DNA from: Lentzea cavernae | GTDB taxonomy: Bacteria; Actinomycetota; Actinomycetes; Mycobacteriales; Pseudonocardiaceae | Length of the DNA: 64,000 nt | Direction: 5' to 3' | Assembly: GCF_014653695.1 (NCBI RefSeq) | Contig: NZ_BNAR01000008.1 | Span: 62,001 to 126,000, forward strand | Shown here: positions 15,836-23,964 of the stretch, piece after piece | Position numbering within the stretch: the first letter of the stretch is position 1 | Layout of the letters: every line of letters begins with the position of its first letter | Position numbers and translations under genes: made by a program | The notes under the pieces: generated by a model | Databases searched by the model: none | Told to the model about the DNA's origin: nothing | The model's input: the letters and a program-made list of their open reading frames with translations, nothing else

Positions 15836-16321
15836 ATGAAGTGGGTCGCTGGGTTGTTCGCCCTCGTGATCTTGGGTGCCGGCGTCCTGCTGGGACTGAC
15901 GGGCTTCACGAGGTTCGATCCCACCGCGGGGACGAACAGCAGACCCGTGACGGATCGGGGAGTCGCCCGCGTGACCGGTTGCTCGTCGAGCGGACCGGTC
16001 GGCATCCGGGGCTTCGGCACCTGGTGGACCTGCCAGGCCGACGTCACGTGGGAGAGCGGGCGGCAGACGCGGGTGACGGCCGAACCGGATCAGCTCACCC
16101 CGTCCGACCAGGGCACCGAGGTGCCCGTGATGCAGCGCGGCTCGGGCGAGGTTCGCAACGGACCGGACAACGCGCCGGTGTACCGGGCCGACTTCGAACC
16201 GAGTGTTGTGCTCGGCATCGGATCGGTGCTCGGAGGCCTCGCGATCGGTGGAATCGGGGCGCTGGCCGTGGTGGGAACGGTCGCGTCCCGTCGCAAGAAG
16301 GCACAGGAGAGGGACTACTAG
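15836..16321 (+). CDS. Two-pass membrane protein of the ESX-associated operon, family unknown
   Basis: A 161-residue protein. A transmembrane helix lies at residues 4-22 (VAGLFALVILGAGVLLGL) and a second near 127-150 (VVLGIGSVLGGLAIGGIGAL), with a basic RRKK tail. The extracytoplasmic loop carries two cysteines (TGCSSS and WTCQAD) that may form a disulfide. The ATG is preceded by GAGGGGACGAG. The stop abuts the next ATG without a gap, so it is part of the ESX-type operon. I do not recognise a specific family. Confidence 0.75.
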   Translation: MKWVAGLFALVILGAGVLLGLTGFTRFDPTAGTNSRPVTDRGVARVTGCSSSGPVGIRGFGTWWTCQADVTWESGRQTRVTAEPDQLTPSDQGTEVPVMQRGSGEVRNGPDNAPVYRADFEPSVVLGIGSVLGGLAIGGIGALAVVGTVASRRKKAQERDY

Positions 16322-16786
16322 ATGAATCCGGCAGGGGCCGACCCCGACGCGATGATGCGTCAGTGGAACGAGCAGATCCAGACGAAGCTCCGGCAGGCCG
16401 ACGAGATGAAGATGGTCGCGAACGCCGTCCAGGTGACGCAGCGCTCATCTGACGGATCGGTGGCCGTCACCGTCGACCAGAACGGCATCGTGTCGGCGCT
16501 GGACCTGAACGACGCGGCGTTGCGCAAGCAGCCCGCCCACCTCTCCGCCGAGATCCTGAACGCGATGCGGGCGGCCCAGGCGCAGATCGCGGCCCGGATG
16601 CACGAGGTCATGGCGCCGATCATCGGCGACGACTCCGCGACCATGGACGCGCTGATGGGCGGCTACCAGGAGCGCTTCCCGGAGCCTCCGCCCGAGGAGC
16701 CCGGCACGCCTCCGCGTCCCACCGGTCCTCCTGACGACGACGACTTCGGCGGGCACAACTTCGCCCGCGACACCAAGGGGTGGTGA
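16322..16786 (+). CDS. YbaB/EbfC-like protein of ESX loci
   Basis: A 154-residue YbaB/EbfC-fold protein. The N-terminal half forms a helix (AMMRQWNEQIQTKLRQADEM) followed by the VTVDQNGIVSALDLNDAALR sheet seen in nucleoid-associated YbaB proteins. The C-terminal 40 residues are proline- and acid-rich and disordered. Actinomycete ESX clusters often contain such YbaB-like proteins beside WXG100 genes. It may bind DNA or act as a partner of the secreted proteins. It begins immediately after the upstream stop. Confidence 0.82.
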   Translation: MNPAGADPDAMMRQWNEQIQTKLRQADEMKMVANAVQVTQRSSDGSVAVTVDQNGIVSALDLNDAALRKQPAHLSAEILNAMRAAQAQIAARMHEVMAPIIGDDSATMDALMGGYQERFPEPPPEEPGTPPRPTGPPDDDDFGGHNFARDTKGW

Positions 16787-16790
16787 GGAC

Positions 16791-17129
16791 ATGACCGCGG
16801 CGGGGTTCAACGTCCAGACGCAGGCGATGCGCGAGCACGCCGGCCGGCTCGACGGCATCGTGAGGCAGATCGAGACGGCGCAGCAGGCCATCGGGCAGGC
16901 GAGCATCAACGGCGCCAACGCGTACGGGATCCTCTGCAGCCCGTTGCTGGAGCCGATCATGGGCACCATCGAGGCGGCCGGCACCGCTGCCGTGAACACC
17001 GCGCACGGCGTGGTCGACGCCACTGTGGACGGTGTCAACGGCATGGCCGACACCTACGACACCGTCGACCAGGCGCTCGGCGGCAACTTCAAGAAGATCG
17101 TCGAGAAGCTCGGGGAGCTCACGTCATGA
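16791..17129 (+). CDS. EspC/WXG100-like type VII secretion substrate
   Basis: A 112-residue, almost wholly helical protein resembling ESX secretion-associated EspC-family proteins. A first helix (QAMREHAGRLDGIVRQIETAQQ) and a second (AVNTAHGVVDATVDGVNGMA) flank an INGANAYGILCSPLLEPI turn. A C-terminal YDTVDQAL resembles the YxxxD/E export motif. It lies four bases after the YbaB-like gene and overlaps the next gene by four bases (ATGA). It is probably exported with the following protein by a chromosomal ESX system not in this window. Confidence 0.8.
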   Translation: MTAAGFNVQTQAMREHAGRLDGIVRQIETAQQAIGQASINGANAYGILCSPLLEPIMGTIEAAGTAAVNTAHGVVDATVDGVNGMADTYDTVDQALGGNFKKIVEKLGELTS

Positions 17130-18001
17130 CCGCACCGAACCCCCTGGTGGCCGCCGCCCCCGACGCTCCGGGCGCCCTGGCGGGCCTCAACCTGGTCGAG
17201 CCGGCGGCGGACGCGGTCTCCGCGATCCAGCGCGGTGACTGGGCGGAGGGCGGCATCAACGTCCTCGGCGCGGGCATCGACGCCCTGGGCTTCCTGACCG
17301 ACCCGTTCGGCACGCTGCTGTCGTCGGCGTTCGCGTGGTTCATCGAGCACGTCGAGCCGCTGACGTCCATGCTGAACTCGCTCGCGGGCAATCCCGGTGT
17401 GATCAACCAGAACGCCGCCACCTGGGGCAACGTCGGTGATCACCTCAAGAGGGCCGGCGAGGACATGGCCCGCGTGGTCGACACCGACACCAGCGCGTGG
17501 CGTGGTGCCGCGGTCTCCGCGTACGCCGCCGTGGCCAAGGCGGAGGCGACCGGGGTGAAGGCCGCCGGTCTCGCAGCCGAGGGCGTCGGTGCCGCGCTGA
17601 CCGGTGCGGGCGTCGCCGTCGCCACGGTGCGGACGATCGTGCGCGACCTGATCTCCATGGCGATGAGCGAACTGGTGCAGGCGCTGATCCGCTGGGCGGC
17701 CGCCGCGTTGCTCACGGTCGGACTCGCGACGCCGGGCATCATCGCCGACGGCATCCGGCTGATCATGAAGTGGGCCAAGAAGGTCTCGGACTGGCTCGAC
17801 AAGGTGATCACGACGATCCGGAACCTGTCGAAGGTCGTCAACAAGATCTTCGAGATCCTGGAGAAGTGCAAGACGGGACTGGCGGCGATCATGCCGAAGG
17901 GCGCGGCGGACGCCATCGTGGACACCACCGCGATCGGCATCGCGAAGAACCTGCCCACGGAGGCGGCGAAGGCCGACGACTCGCCGTACGCGACGCGCTG
18001 A
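17126..18001 (+). CDS. Large WXG/PPE-like type VII secretion substrate
   Basis: A 291-residue protein. The central region has the WXG100-type helical hairpin with a Trp-x-Gly turn (TSAWRGAAVSAYAAVAK, about residues 124-140). It is preceded by GDHLKRAGEDMARVV and followed by alanine-rich helices and two hydrophobic stretches near 175-215. The C-terminus (KKVSDWLDKVITTIRNL onward) is amphipathic. No recognised toxin domain is fused, unlike many polymorphic ESX effectors. It ends the operon just before a strong hairpin. A membrane-active or structural secreted role is an inference. Confidence 0.75.
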   Translation: MTAPNPLVAAAPDAPGALAGLNLVEPAADAVSAIQRGDWAEGGINVLGAGIDALGFLTDPFGTLLSSAFAWFIEHVEPLTSMLNSLAGNPGVINQNAATWGNVGDHLKRAGEDMARVVDTDTSAWRGAAVSAYAAVAKAEATGVKAAGLAAEGVGAALTGAGVAVATVRTIVRDLISMAMSELVQALIRWAAAALLTVGLATPGIIADGIRLIMKWAKKVSDWLDKVITTIRNLSKVVNKIFEILEKCKTGLAAIMPKGAADAIVDTTAIGIAKNLPTEAAKADDSPYATR

Positions 18002-18017
18002 GCCCGACCTGCTCCGA

Positions 18018-18052
18018 TTCGGGGGGTGGCCCGTTGCCGGTCACCCCCCGAA
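18018..18052. terminator. Terminator between convergent ESX and glucosidase operons
   Basis: TTCGGGGGGTG (18018-18028) pairs perfectly with CACCCCCCGAA (18042-18052). It lies between convergent genes and should stop transcription from both sides. Confidence 0.88.
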
Positions 18053-18059
18053 CCCCTTG

Positions 18060-19541
18060 CTACTTCAGCCAGGCCGCAGCGTCGGGCGGCAACTTGCCGT
18101 TGGTGAGCGGAATGCTTGACAACGTTGGCACGGCCGGAAGATCGATCGGCGCGCCGGACAGGTTGACGACGCACGTGGTCTCGCCGCGCTTGAACGCCAG
18201 CACGTCCTCGCCGAGGTCGAGCCACTCCAGGTCGCCGTCGATGCCGCGCCGCCGCGCGAACACCTCGCGGTACAGGGCGAGCATCGATTCAGGGTCGTCC
18301 GACTGGACCGCGACCGAGAAGTCCTGCCAGTTCTCCGGCTGCGGCAACCAGCTCGGACCGTCCTCAGTGGACCAGGGGAGCGGCACGCGGCACCCGTCGC
18401 GACCCCTGTCCGTGAAGCCGGAGCGGTGCCACACCGGGTCCTCGCGCAGCTCGTCCGGCAGGTCCTCGACCTCCCAAAGCCCGAGCTCCTCGCCCTGGTA
18501 CACGTACACGCCACCGGGCAGCGCGGCCGTGAGCATGATCGCCGCACGAGCCCGGCGCGTGCCCAGTTCGAAGTCGCTCGGGGCGCCGTGCTGCCTGTCC
18601 GCGAAGGAGAACCCCGTCTTCTCGCGGCCGTAGCGGGTCACGTGCCGGGTGACGTCGTGGTTGGAGAGCACCCAGGTCGGCGGCGCGCCAACGGGTTCGT
18701 GCGCGGCGAGCGTGCTGTCGACGACCTTGCGCAGCTCGTCGGCGTTCCACGGACAGCACAGGAAGTCGAAGTTGAACGCGCTGTGCATCTCGTCCTGCCG
18801 GAGGTACCGCGCGAACCGCACCGGGTCCGGCAGCCACATCTCCCCGACGAGGATCCGGTCGCCGTCGTACTCGTCGACGATCTCGCGCCACCGGCGGTAG
18901 ATGTCGTGCACCCCGTCCTGGTCGGAGTACGGCAGCTCCGCGTCGGGCCTGCTGAAGTCCTTGACCAGTCCGTCGGCCACGTCGATGCGGAAACCGTCGA
19001 CACCGCGGTCGAGCCAGAACCGCAGGATGTCCTCGAACTCCTGGTGGACCACCGGATTCTCCCAGTTGAGGTCCGGCTGCTCGGCGGCGTAGAGGTGCAG
19101 GTACCAGCGGCCGTCGTCGAGCTTGCTCCACGCCGGCCCGCCGAAGCGCGACTGCCAGTCGTTCGGGATCTCCTGCGAGTCGCGCACGTGGAAGCGGTCC
19201 CACAGCCCGTCCTTGAACCACGGGTGCTGGTCGCTGCTGTGGTTCGGGACGAGGTCGATGATGATCCGGATGCCCAGCCCGTGCGCGTCCGCGATGAGCT
19301 TCTCGGCGTCGGCGAGCGACCCGAACACCGGCTCGATGTCGCGGTAGTCCGCCACGTCGTACCCGCCGTCGGCCAGCGGGCTCGGGTACCACGGGTTGAG
19401 CCAGATCGCGTCGAAGCCGAGGCTCGCGATGTGCTGGAGCTTGGCGCGGAGGCCGGCGATGTCACCGATGCCGTCGCCGTTCCCGTCCGCGAAGCTGCGC
19501 AGGTAGACCTGGTAGATGGATGCGTTGCGCCACCAACTCAT
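18060..19541 (-). CDS. GH13 alpha-glucosidase (oligo-1,6-glucosidase/maltase type)
   Basis: A 493-residue cytoplasmic GH13 enzyme. Conserved regions appear in order: IIIDLVPNHSSDQHPWF, GFRIDVADGLVKDF (Asp nucleophile), ILVGEMWLPD (acid/base Glu) and WVLSNHDVTRH (transition-state Asp). The start MSWWRNASIYQVYLRSFAD is the usual one for this subfamily. It is the last gene of an alpha-glucoside import operon under LacI control and should release glucose from imported malto- or isomalto-oligosaccharides. Linkage specificity cannot be fixed from the sequence alone. Confidence 0.94.
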   Translation of the reverse strand: MSWWRNASIYQVYLRSFADGNGDGIGDIAGLRAKLQHIASLGFDAIWLNPWYPSPLADGGYDVADYRDIEPVFGSLADAEKLIADAHGLGIRIIIDLVPNHSSDQHPWFKDGLWDRFHVRDSQEIPNDWQSRFGGPAWSKLDDGRWYLHLYAAEQPDLNWENPVVHQEFEDILRFWLDRGVDGFRIDVADGLVKDFSRPDAELPYSDQDGVHDIYRRWREIVDEYDGDRILVGEMWLPDPVRFARYLRQDEMHSAFNFDFLCCPWNADELRKVVDSTLAAHEPVGAPPTWVLSNHDVTRHVTRYGREKTGFSFADRQHGAPSDFELGTRRARAAIMLTAALPGGVYVYQGEELGLWEVEDLPDELREDPVWHRSGFTDRGRDGCRVPLPWSTEDGPSWLPQPENWQDFSVAVQSDDPESMLALYREVFARRRGIDGDLEWLDLGEDVLAFKRGETTCVVNLSGAPIDLPAVPTLSSIPLTNGKLPPDAAAWLK

Positions 19542-19552
19542 CTGGTGTCCTT

Positions 19553-20386
19553 TCAGCCTTTTACGCCGCCCGCGGTGAGCCCCGCGAGGATGTGCCGCTG
19601 GAACGCCAGGAACAGCGCCACCATCGGCAGGCTCGCCAGCACGAGGCCCGCGAGCAGGAGGTTGATCGGGGTGTCCGGCGCGAAGCGTTGAAGCGCAACG
19701 CTGAGCGTCTGCTTCGCCGGATCGGGGAACACGAGCAGCGGCCAGATGAAGTCCTTCCACGCCGCCACGACCGCGAAGATCGAGACGACGGCGAGGATGG
19801 GGCGGGAGATCGGCAGCACGATGCGGACGAGGGTCGTCCAGGTGCCCGCGCCGTCGATCCTGGCCGCTTCGAGGAGCTCTTCCGGGATCTGGTCGAAGAA
19901 GCGTTTGAGCAGGTAGACGTTCAGCGCGTTCGCCGCGGCCGGCAACCAGATGCCCGCCGGGTTGTTGAGCAGGCCGAGGTCGACGAGCGTGAGGTAGACC
20001 GGGACCAGCACGGCCGTCGACGGCAACATCAGCGTCGCCAGCATCAGGCCCATGATCGCGTTGCCGAAGGCCGGCCGCAGTTTGCTGAGCGCGTAGGCCG
20101 CGGGGACGATCACGGCCATCTGCACGGCCCACGCGCCGATCGCGACGACGAGCGTGTTGACGAAGAACTTGCCGAGCTCCATGTAGTTCCAGGCGTCGAC
20201 GTACGCGCCCGGTTCCCACGTCTGCGGCAGGATCGTCGGGGGTTGCTGGGCCAGTTCCGCCGGCGGCTTGAACGCGCCGAGCAGCACCCAGACGAGCGGG
20301 AGCAGGAACGCGGCGGTGAACAGGACCAGCGTGATCGTGAGGACGACCCAGTAGAGCTTTCCGGTGCCTCTGGTGAGGGTCCTCAT
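19553..20386 (-). CDS. Alpha-glucoside ABC transporter permease, MalG type
   Basis: A 277-residue CUT1 permease with six membrane helices. The EAA loop is EELLEAARIDGAGTWTTLVRI. The ATG overlaps the stop of the MalF-type gene (ATGA), and 11 bases separate it from the glucosidase gene, so the operon is compact. With the partner permease and lipoprotein it forms the membrane part of the importer. Confidence 0.92.
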   Translation of the reverse strand: MRTLTRGTGKLYWVVLTITLVLFTAAFLLPLVWVLLGAFKPPAELAQQPPTILPQTWEPGAYVDAWNYMELGKFFVNTLVVAIGAWAVQMAVIVPAAYALSKLRPAFGNAIMGLMLATLMLPSTAVLVPVYLTLVDLGLLNNPAGIWLPAAANALNVYLLKRFFDQIPEELLEAARIDGAGTWTTLVRIVLPISRPILAVVSIFAVVAAWKDFIWPLLVFPDPAKQTLSVALQRFAPDTPINLLLAGLVLASLPMVALFLAFQRHILAGLTAGGVKG

Positions 20387-21240
20387 GCGTCGGACCTCTT
20401 CGTGATCTTGAGGTAGAGGAAGGAGAAGACGCCCAGCACCGCGAAGAGGATCAGGCTCAGCGCGCTCGCGGTGCCGAAGTCGTTGTAGTAGAAGGCGTAC
20501 CGGTACAGCAGGAGCAGCACGGTGACCGTGGACTCCTCCGGCCCGCCGCCGGTCATGATGAACGGCTCGGTGAAGATCTGCATGGTCGCGACGACCTGCA
20601 GGAGCAGCAGCATCAGGATCACGAACTTGGTCTGGGGGATCGTGATGTGCCAGACCTTCCTGACGATGCCCGCGCCGTCCAGGTCCGCGGCCTCGTACAG
20701 CTCACCGGGGATGGTCTGCAGCGCCGCCAGGTAGATCAGCGTCGCCGAGCCCATGTTCGCCCACGTGATGACGAGCACGAGGCTGATCATGCTGGTGTCG
20801 GCGGAGTCGAGCCACTGCGACGTCGGCAGCCCGAGTCCTCTGAGGACGGAGTTGAACAGACCGGGTCCCGGGTCGTAGAACCACTTCCACAGCAGGGCCG
20901 TGACGACCGGCGGCAACATCACCGGCAGGTAGACCAGCAACCGGAAGTACCCCTTGGCGTGCCGCAGCTCGTTGAGCACCACGGCCGTCAGGAACGGGAC
21001 TCCGAAACCGATGATCAGCGCGAGAACCGTGAAGTACAGCGTGTTGCGCCACGCCACCCCGAACAGCGGGTCCGCGAAGAGTCGCTCGAAGTTCTCCCAG
21101 CCCACCCAGTCGGGACTCGTGACGAAGTTGACCTGCTGGAAGCTCAGGACCACCCCGCGCACGATGGGGTACCAGGAGAACACCGCGAAGACGACCAGCG
21201 CGGCACTCAGGAAGCCGTACGCGGTGACGTGGCGCCGCAC
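20383..21240 (-). CDS. Alpha-glucoside ABC transporter permease, MalF type
   Basis: A 285-residue CUT1 permease. Its first helix starts after only about six cytoplasmic residues, at YGFLSAALVVFAVFSWYP. The EAA motif is GELYEAADLDGAGIVRKVW. The GTG start immediately follows the TAG of the binding-protein gene. The IFTEPFIMTGGGPEESTVTV segment is characteristic of MalF-like permeases. The ATPase must be supplied from elsewhere. Confidence 0.92.
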   Translation of the reverse strand: MRRHVTAYGFLSAALVVFAVFSWYPIVRGVVLSFQQVNFVTSPDWVGWENFERLFADPLFGVAWRNTLYFTVLALIIGFGVPFLTAVVLNELRHAKGYFRLLVYLPVMLPPVVTALLWKWFYDPGPGLFNSVLRGLGLPTSQWLDSADTSMISLVLVITWANMGSATLIYLAALQTIPGELYEAADLDGAGIVRKVWHITIPQTKFVILMLLLLQVVATMQIFTEPFIMTGGGPEESTVTVLLLLYRYAFYYNDFGTASALSLILFAVLGVFSFLYLKITKRSDA

Positions 21241-22578
21241 CTACTTCACCTGCGCCAGGACGGCGTTGACCTTGGTCTCGGCGTCGGCGAGCAACGCCGA
21301 GTGGTCGGCGTCCTTGTTGGTGAGCACGGCCTGCACCACGGAGTCGAGGATCGCGTAGACCTGCTGCGCCTGCGGCGGTTCGAGCGAGCCCTTGGTCTTC
21401 TCGGAACCGTCCACATAGGCCTGGAAGTTCTTCACCGGCATGGTGGCGTACTTGGCCTTCAGGTCTTCCTGCTTCTTGCGCGGCTCACCGGTCCACACGT
21501 CGGCGATCGGCGGGATCGGCAGGCCCACGGGCTGACCGCGGTCCTTGTACTTCTGCAGGTTGCCCTCGAGGCGGTCCGGGTTCAGGTACTTCCACTGGAC
21601 CCACTTCAGGCCGGCCTTGATCTTCTCCGGCGTGGCCTTCGGGTTGATCATGTACCCCTCGCCGCCGAGCAGGGTGCCCTTCTGCTCCGGGATCGCGGCC
21701 AGACCGTAGTCGTCGTACTTGCCCTTGAACTGGTTGACGATCGCGGCGACGTTGTCCGGCGCGGCCAGGTACATGCCGAGCTGCCCGGCGCCCATCATGT
21801 TCTGCACGTCGCCGATCTCCAGGAGCTGCTTCTCGCCCATGGAGTTGTCGTCCCAGCGCATCTCCTTGAGCCTGCGCAGGACTTCCTTGCCCTTGTCGTT
21901 GTTGAAGTCGGCCTTGTAGGTGTCGCCGTCCTTCTTGGCGATGTCACCTCCGACCGACTTCATCCACGTGGTGAAGTGCCAGCCGCCCTGGTTGCTCTTG
22001 CTGTACTCGGCGAACCCGGTGACACCGGCGTCCTTGAGCTTCTTGGCTGCTTGTCGCACTTCGTCCCACGTCTTCGGCGGAGCATCGGGGTCGAGGCCCG
22101 CCTTGGTGAAGTTGGTGCGGCTGTACAGCAGCCCCATCGTGTAGTTCGCGGTCGGCAGCCCGTAGACCTTGCCGTCCACCGTGAAGACGTCCTTGAGCTC
22201 CTGCTTGATGTCGCCGTAGTGCGGCACGTCCTTCACGTAGTTCGTGAGGTCCGCGGCCTGCTTGCGGGCGATGAGCGCCGCCGGGTCCGTGAAGTAGACG
22301 TAGAAGACGTCCTCCAGCTGCCCGCCGGCGAGCTTGGCGCTGAACGTCTTCGGGTCCATGAACCCCTCGTGCGGCACGAGGTCGATGTCCGGGTTCGCTG
22401 TCTCGAACTCCGCGACGTCCTCGTCGAAGACCTTGCGGTCGAACGCCTGGGTCTGCGGCGGCTGACCATTGATGTTGATCTGCACCTTGCCGCCGGGCTC
22501 AGTCGTGGAACCGCTCCCACAGCTGGCTGAGCTCAGGGCCAGGACACCGCTGATCAGCACGGCAGCGGACTTCTTCAT
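21241..22578 (-). CDS. Alpha-glucoside-binding lipoprotein of ABC transporter
   Basis: A 445-residue solute-binding lipoprotein. The signal peptide ends in the lipobox LSSASC (Cys20). The mature part begins with a flexible GSGSTTEPGG linker and has the two-lobe binding-protein pattern (VFTVDGKVYGLPTANYTMGL, GGWHFTTWMKSVGGD). It is first in the operon and has a recognisable promoter with LacI-type half sites upstream. Substrate is inferred from the GH13 partner. Confidence 0.9.
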   Translation of the reverse strand: MKKSAAVLISGVLALSSASCGSGSTTEPGGKVQININGQPPQTQAFDRKVFDEDVAEFETANPDIDLVPHEGFMDPKTFSAKLAGGQLEDVFYVYFTDPAALIARKQAADLTNYVKDVPHYGDIKQELKDVFTVDGKVYGLPTANYTMGLLYSRTNFTKAGLDPDAPPKTWDEVRQAAKKLKDAGVTGFAEYSKSNQGGWHFTTWMKSVGGDIAKKDGDTYKADFNNDKGKEVLRRLKEMRWDDNSMGEKQLLEIGDVQNMMGAGQLGMYLAAPDNVAAIVNQFKGKYDDYGLAAIPEQKGTLLGGEGYMINPKATPEKIKAGLKWVQWKYLNPDRLEGNLQKYKDRGQPVGLPIPPIADVWTGEPRKKQEDLKAKYATMPVKNFQAYVDGSEKTKGSLEPPQAQQVYAILDSVVQAVLTNKDADHSALLADAETKVNAVLAQVK

Positions 22579-22620
22579 GGTGGGGCCGCCCTTCTCGCGA
22601 GCGCGTCGATGTGACGGCGA

Positions 22621-22649
22621 CCATAAGTCCCCGTTACATCTGAACGCAA
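22621..22649 (-). promoter_or_regulatory. Promoter of the alpha-glucoside operon with LacI half site
   Basis: On the minus strand TTGCGT (22649-22644) and TTATGG (22626-22621) are separated by exactly 17 bp, 43 bases before the binding-protein ATG. The -35 itself is the TTGCGT half of the palindrome found in front of the LacI gene. A related TTGCGA lies upstream at about 22665-22670. Repression by the neighbouring LacI protein is likely. Confidence 0.5.
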
Positions 22650-22687
22650 TATCCAGACGAAAACTCGCAAGAAGCTGACTGCGTTCG

Positions 22688-23671
22688 TTACCTAGCGGGC
22701 GCGCTGCTGGCCCTCACCACCAACTCGGGCTCGAACAGCAACTCGTCCGGCGCCACCGCGTTGCCGGAGATCTGGTTGGCGAGGAGTTCGACCGCCGCCC
22801 TGCCCATGGCCTCAATGGGTTGCCGCACAGTGGTAAGCGGCGGATCAGTGCAGGTCATGAACGCGGAATCGTCATACCCGATGATCGACACGTCCTTGGG
22901 CACGTCCAACCCTGCGCGCCTCACAGCCCTTATCGCACCCAGCGCCAACGGGTCGCTGGCACAGATGATCGCCGTGACCCCGCGCTGCACCAGCTTCGTG
23001 GCCGCCGCCTGCCCACCCTCCAGGCTGAACATGGCGTGCTCGACATCCGCCCCACCACACTTGTTGATGGCCTCGAGCTTCCGCTGGCTCGGCACGTGGT
23101 CCAACGGCCCCAGCACAGCCCCGATCCGCTTGTGCCCGAGCGACGTCAGATGCCCGTACGCCTGCTCCACCGCAACCGTGTCGTCACACGACACCCGCGG
23201 GAACGCAAGATCGTCTATAGCGGCGTTGACCAGCACCGCAGGCAACTTCCGGCTCATCATCTGCTGGTAATGCCCATGGCTCGCGTCCTTCTGCGCGTAC
23301 AGCCCACCGGCGAACACGATCCCGCTGACATGCTGCTCCAAGAGGAGTTCGAGGTACTCCGCCTCCGTCACCCCGCCGGCCGTCCTGGTGCACAGCACAG
23401 GCGTGAAACCCCTTTGCGCCAGCGCGTTGCCCACCACGTCCGCGAACGCGGGGAAGATCGGGTTCTGCAACTCGGGCAACACCAGACCGACCAGCCTCGC
23501 CCGTTCACCCCTGAGCTGCGTCGGCCTCTCGTATCCCAGCACGTCAAGTGCGGTGAGCACGGCACTCCGAGTGGCGTCCGAGACCCCCGGCTTGCCGTTC
23601 AGCACCCGGCTGACAGTGGCCTCGCTGACCCCGACCTTGGCCGCGACCTCAGCCAACCTCCGTTGCGTCAT
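22688..23671 (-). CDS. LacI-family repressor of the alpha-glucoside operon
   Basis: A 327-residue repressor. The N-terminal HTH and hinge are textbook: RRLAEVAAKVGVSEATVSRV, then LNGKPGVSDATRSAVL and LDVLGYERPTQLRG. The effector domain has LVGLVLPELQNPIFPAFADV and ends DPPLTTVRQPIEAMGRAAVELL. The ATG at 23671 is chosen because TACACT stands six bases upstream (leaderless) and the HTH begins directly. An operator overlaps this promoter, so autoregulation is likely. The sugar effector is probably a maltose- or isomaltose-type ligand. Confidence 0.93.
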   Translation of the reverse strand: MTQRRLAEVAAKVGVSEATVSRVLNGKPGVSDATRSAVLTALDVLGYERPTQLRGERARLVGLVLPELQNPIFPAFADVVGNALAQRGFTPVLCTRTAGGVTEAEYLELLLEQHVSGIVFAGGLYAQKDASHGHYQQMMSRKLPAVLVNAAIDDLAFPRVSCDDTVAVEQAYGHLTSLGHKRIGAVLGPLDHVPSQRKLEAINKCGGADVEHAMFSLEGGQAAATKLVQRGVTAIICASDPLALGAIRAVRRAGLDVPKDVSIIGYDDSAFMTCTDPPLTTVRQPIEAMGRAAVELLANQISGNAVAPDELLFEPELVVRASSAPAR

Positions 23672-23677
23672 ACCGCA

Positions 23678-23698
23678 AGTGTACGCAATTTCTTGCGT
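23678..23698 (-). promoter_or_regulatory. LacI autoregulatory operator with leaderless promoter
   Basis: ACGCAA-TTTC-TTGCGT (23683-23698) is a perfect 6-bp palindrome of LacI-operator size. On the minus strand the -10 TACACT (23683-23678) abuts it and is six bases from the ATG. Binding would block RNA polymerase on the repressor's own gene. The same half site recurs in the promoter of the transport operon. Confidence 0.65.
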
Positions 23699-23787
23699 CC
23701 GTTTGCAAGCCACGCTCACCCGCTCGGCAGGCGCCTGTGGGACCGGCCGTGGATAGGCTCGAATGCCATCCGCGAGGGGAGACCACG

Positions 23788-23955
23788 ATGGCCACCGACC
23801 CGCTGAAGCCCGTGCCGGTTCCCGTCCCGAAGGACGACCCGCGCTCGTGCTGGCCGCTCAACCCGGCGTCGAAGGACAACCCGGTGCGGGGCGTCGACTG
23901 GTTCCGCCGCATGCCGACGGGCGGCGGCACCGTCTACGTGCGGCCAGCTGACTGA
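23788..23955 (+). CDS. Small protein with WFRRMPTGG-TVYV tail (copy 1)
   Basis: A 55-residue protein with a proline/valine-rich N-terminus (DPLKPVPVPVPKDDPRS), one cysteine, and a C-terminus reading VDWFRRMPTGGGTVYVRPAD. The tail is nearly identical to that of the 62-residue protein at 28818, while the N-terminal halves differ. The ATG has the strong ribosome site GCGAGGGGAGA. It ends nine bases before the membrane-protein gene at 23965, so the two are probably co-transcribed. The layout (variable leader, conserved tail) is that of a peptide precursor or a small recognition-tag protein. No known family was recognised. Confidence 0.7.
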   Translation: MATDPLKPVPVPVPKDDPRSCWPLNPASKDNPVRGVDWFRRMPTGGGTVYVRPAD

Positions 23956-23964
23956 TCAGATGCC

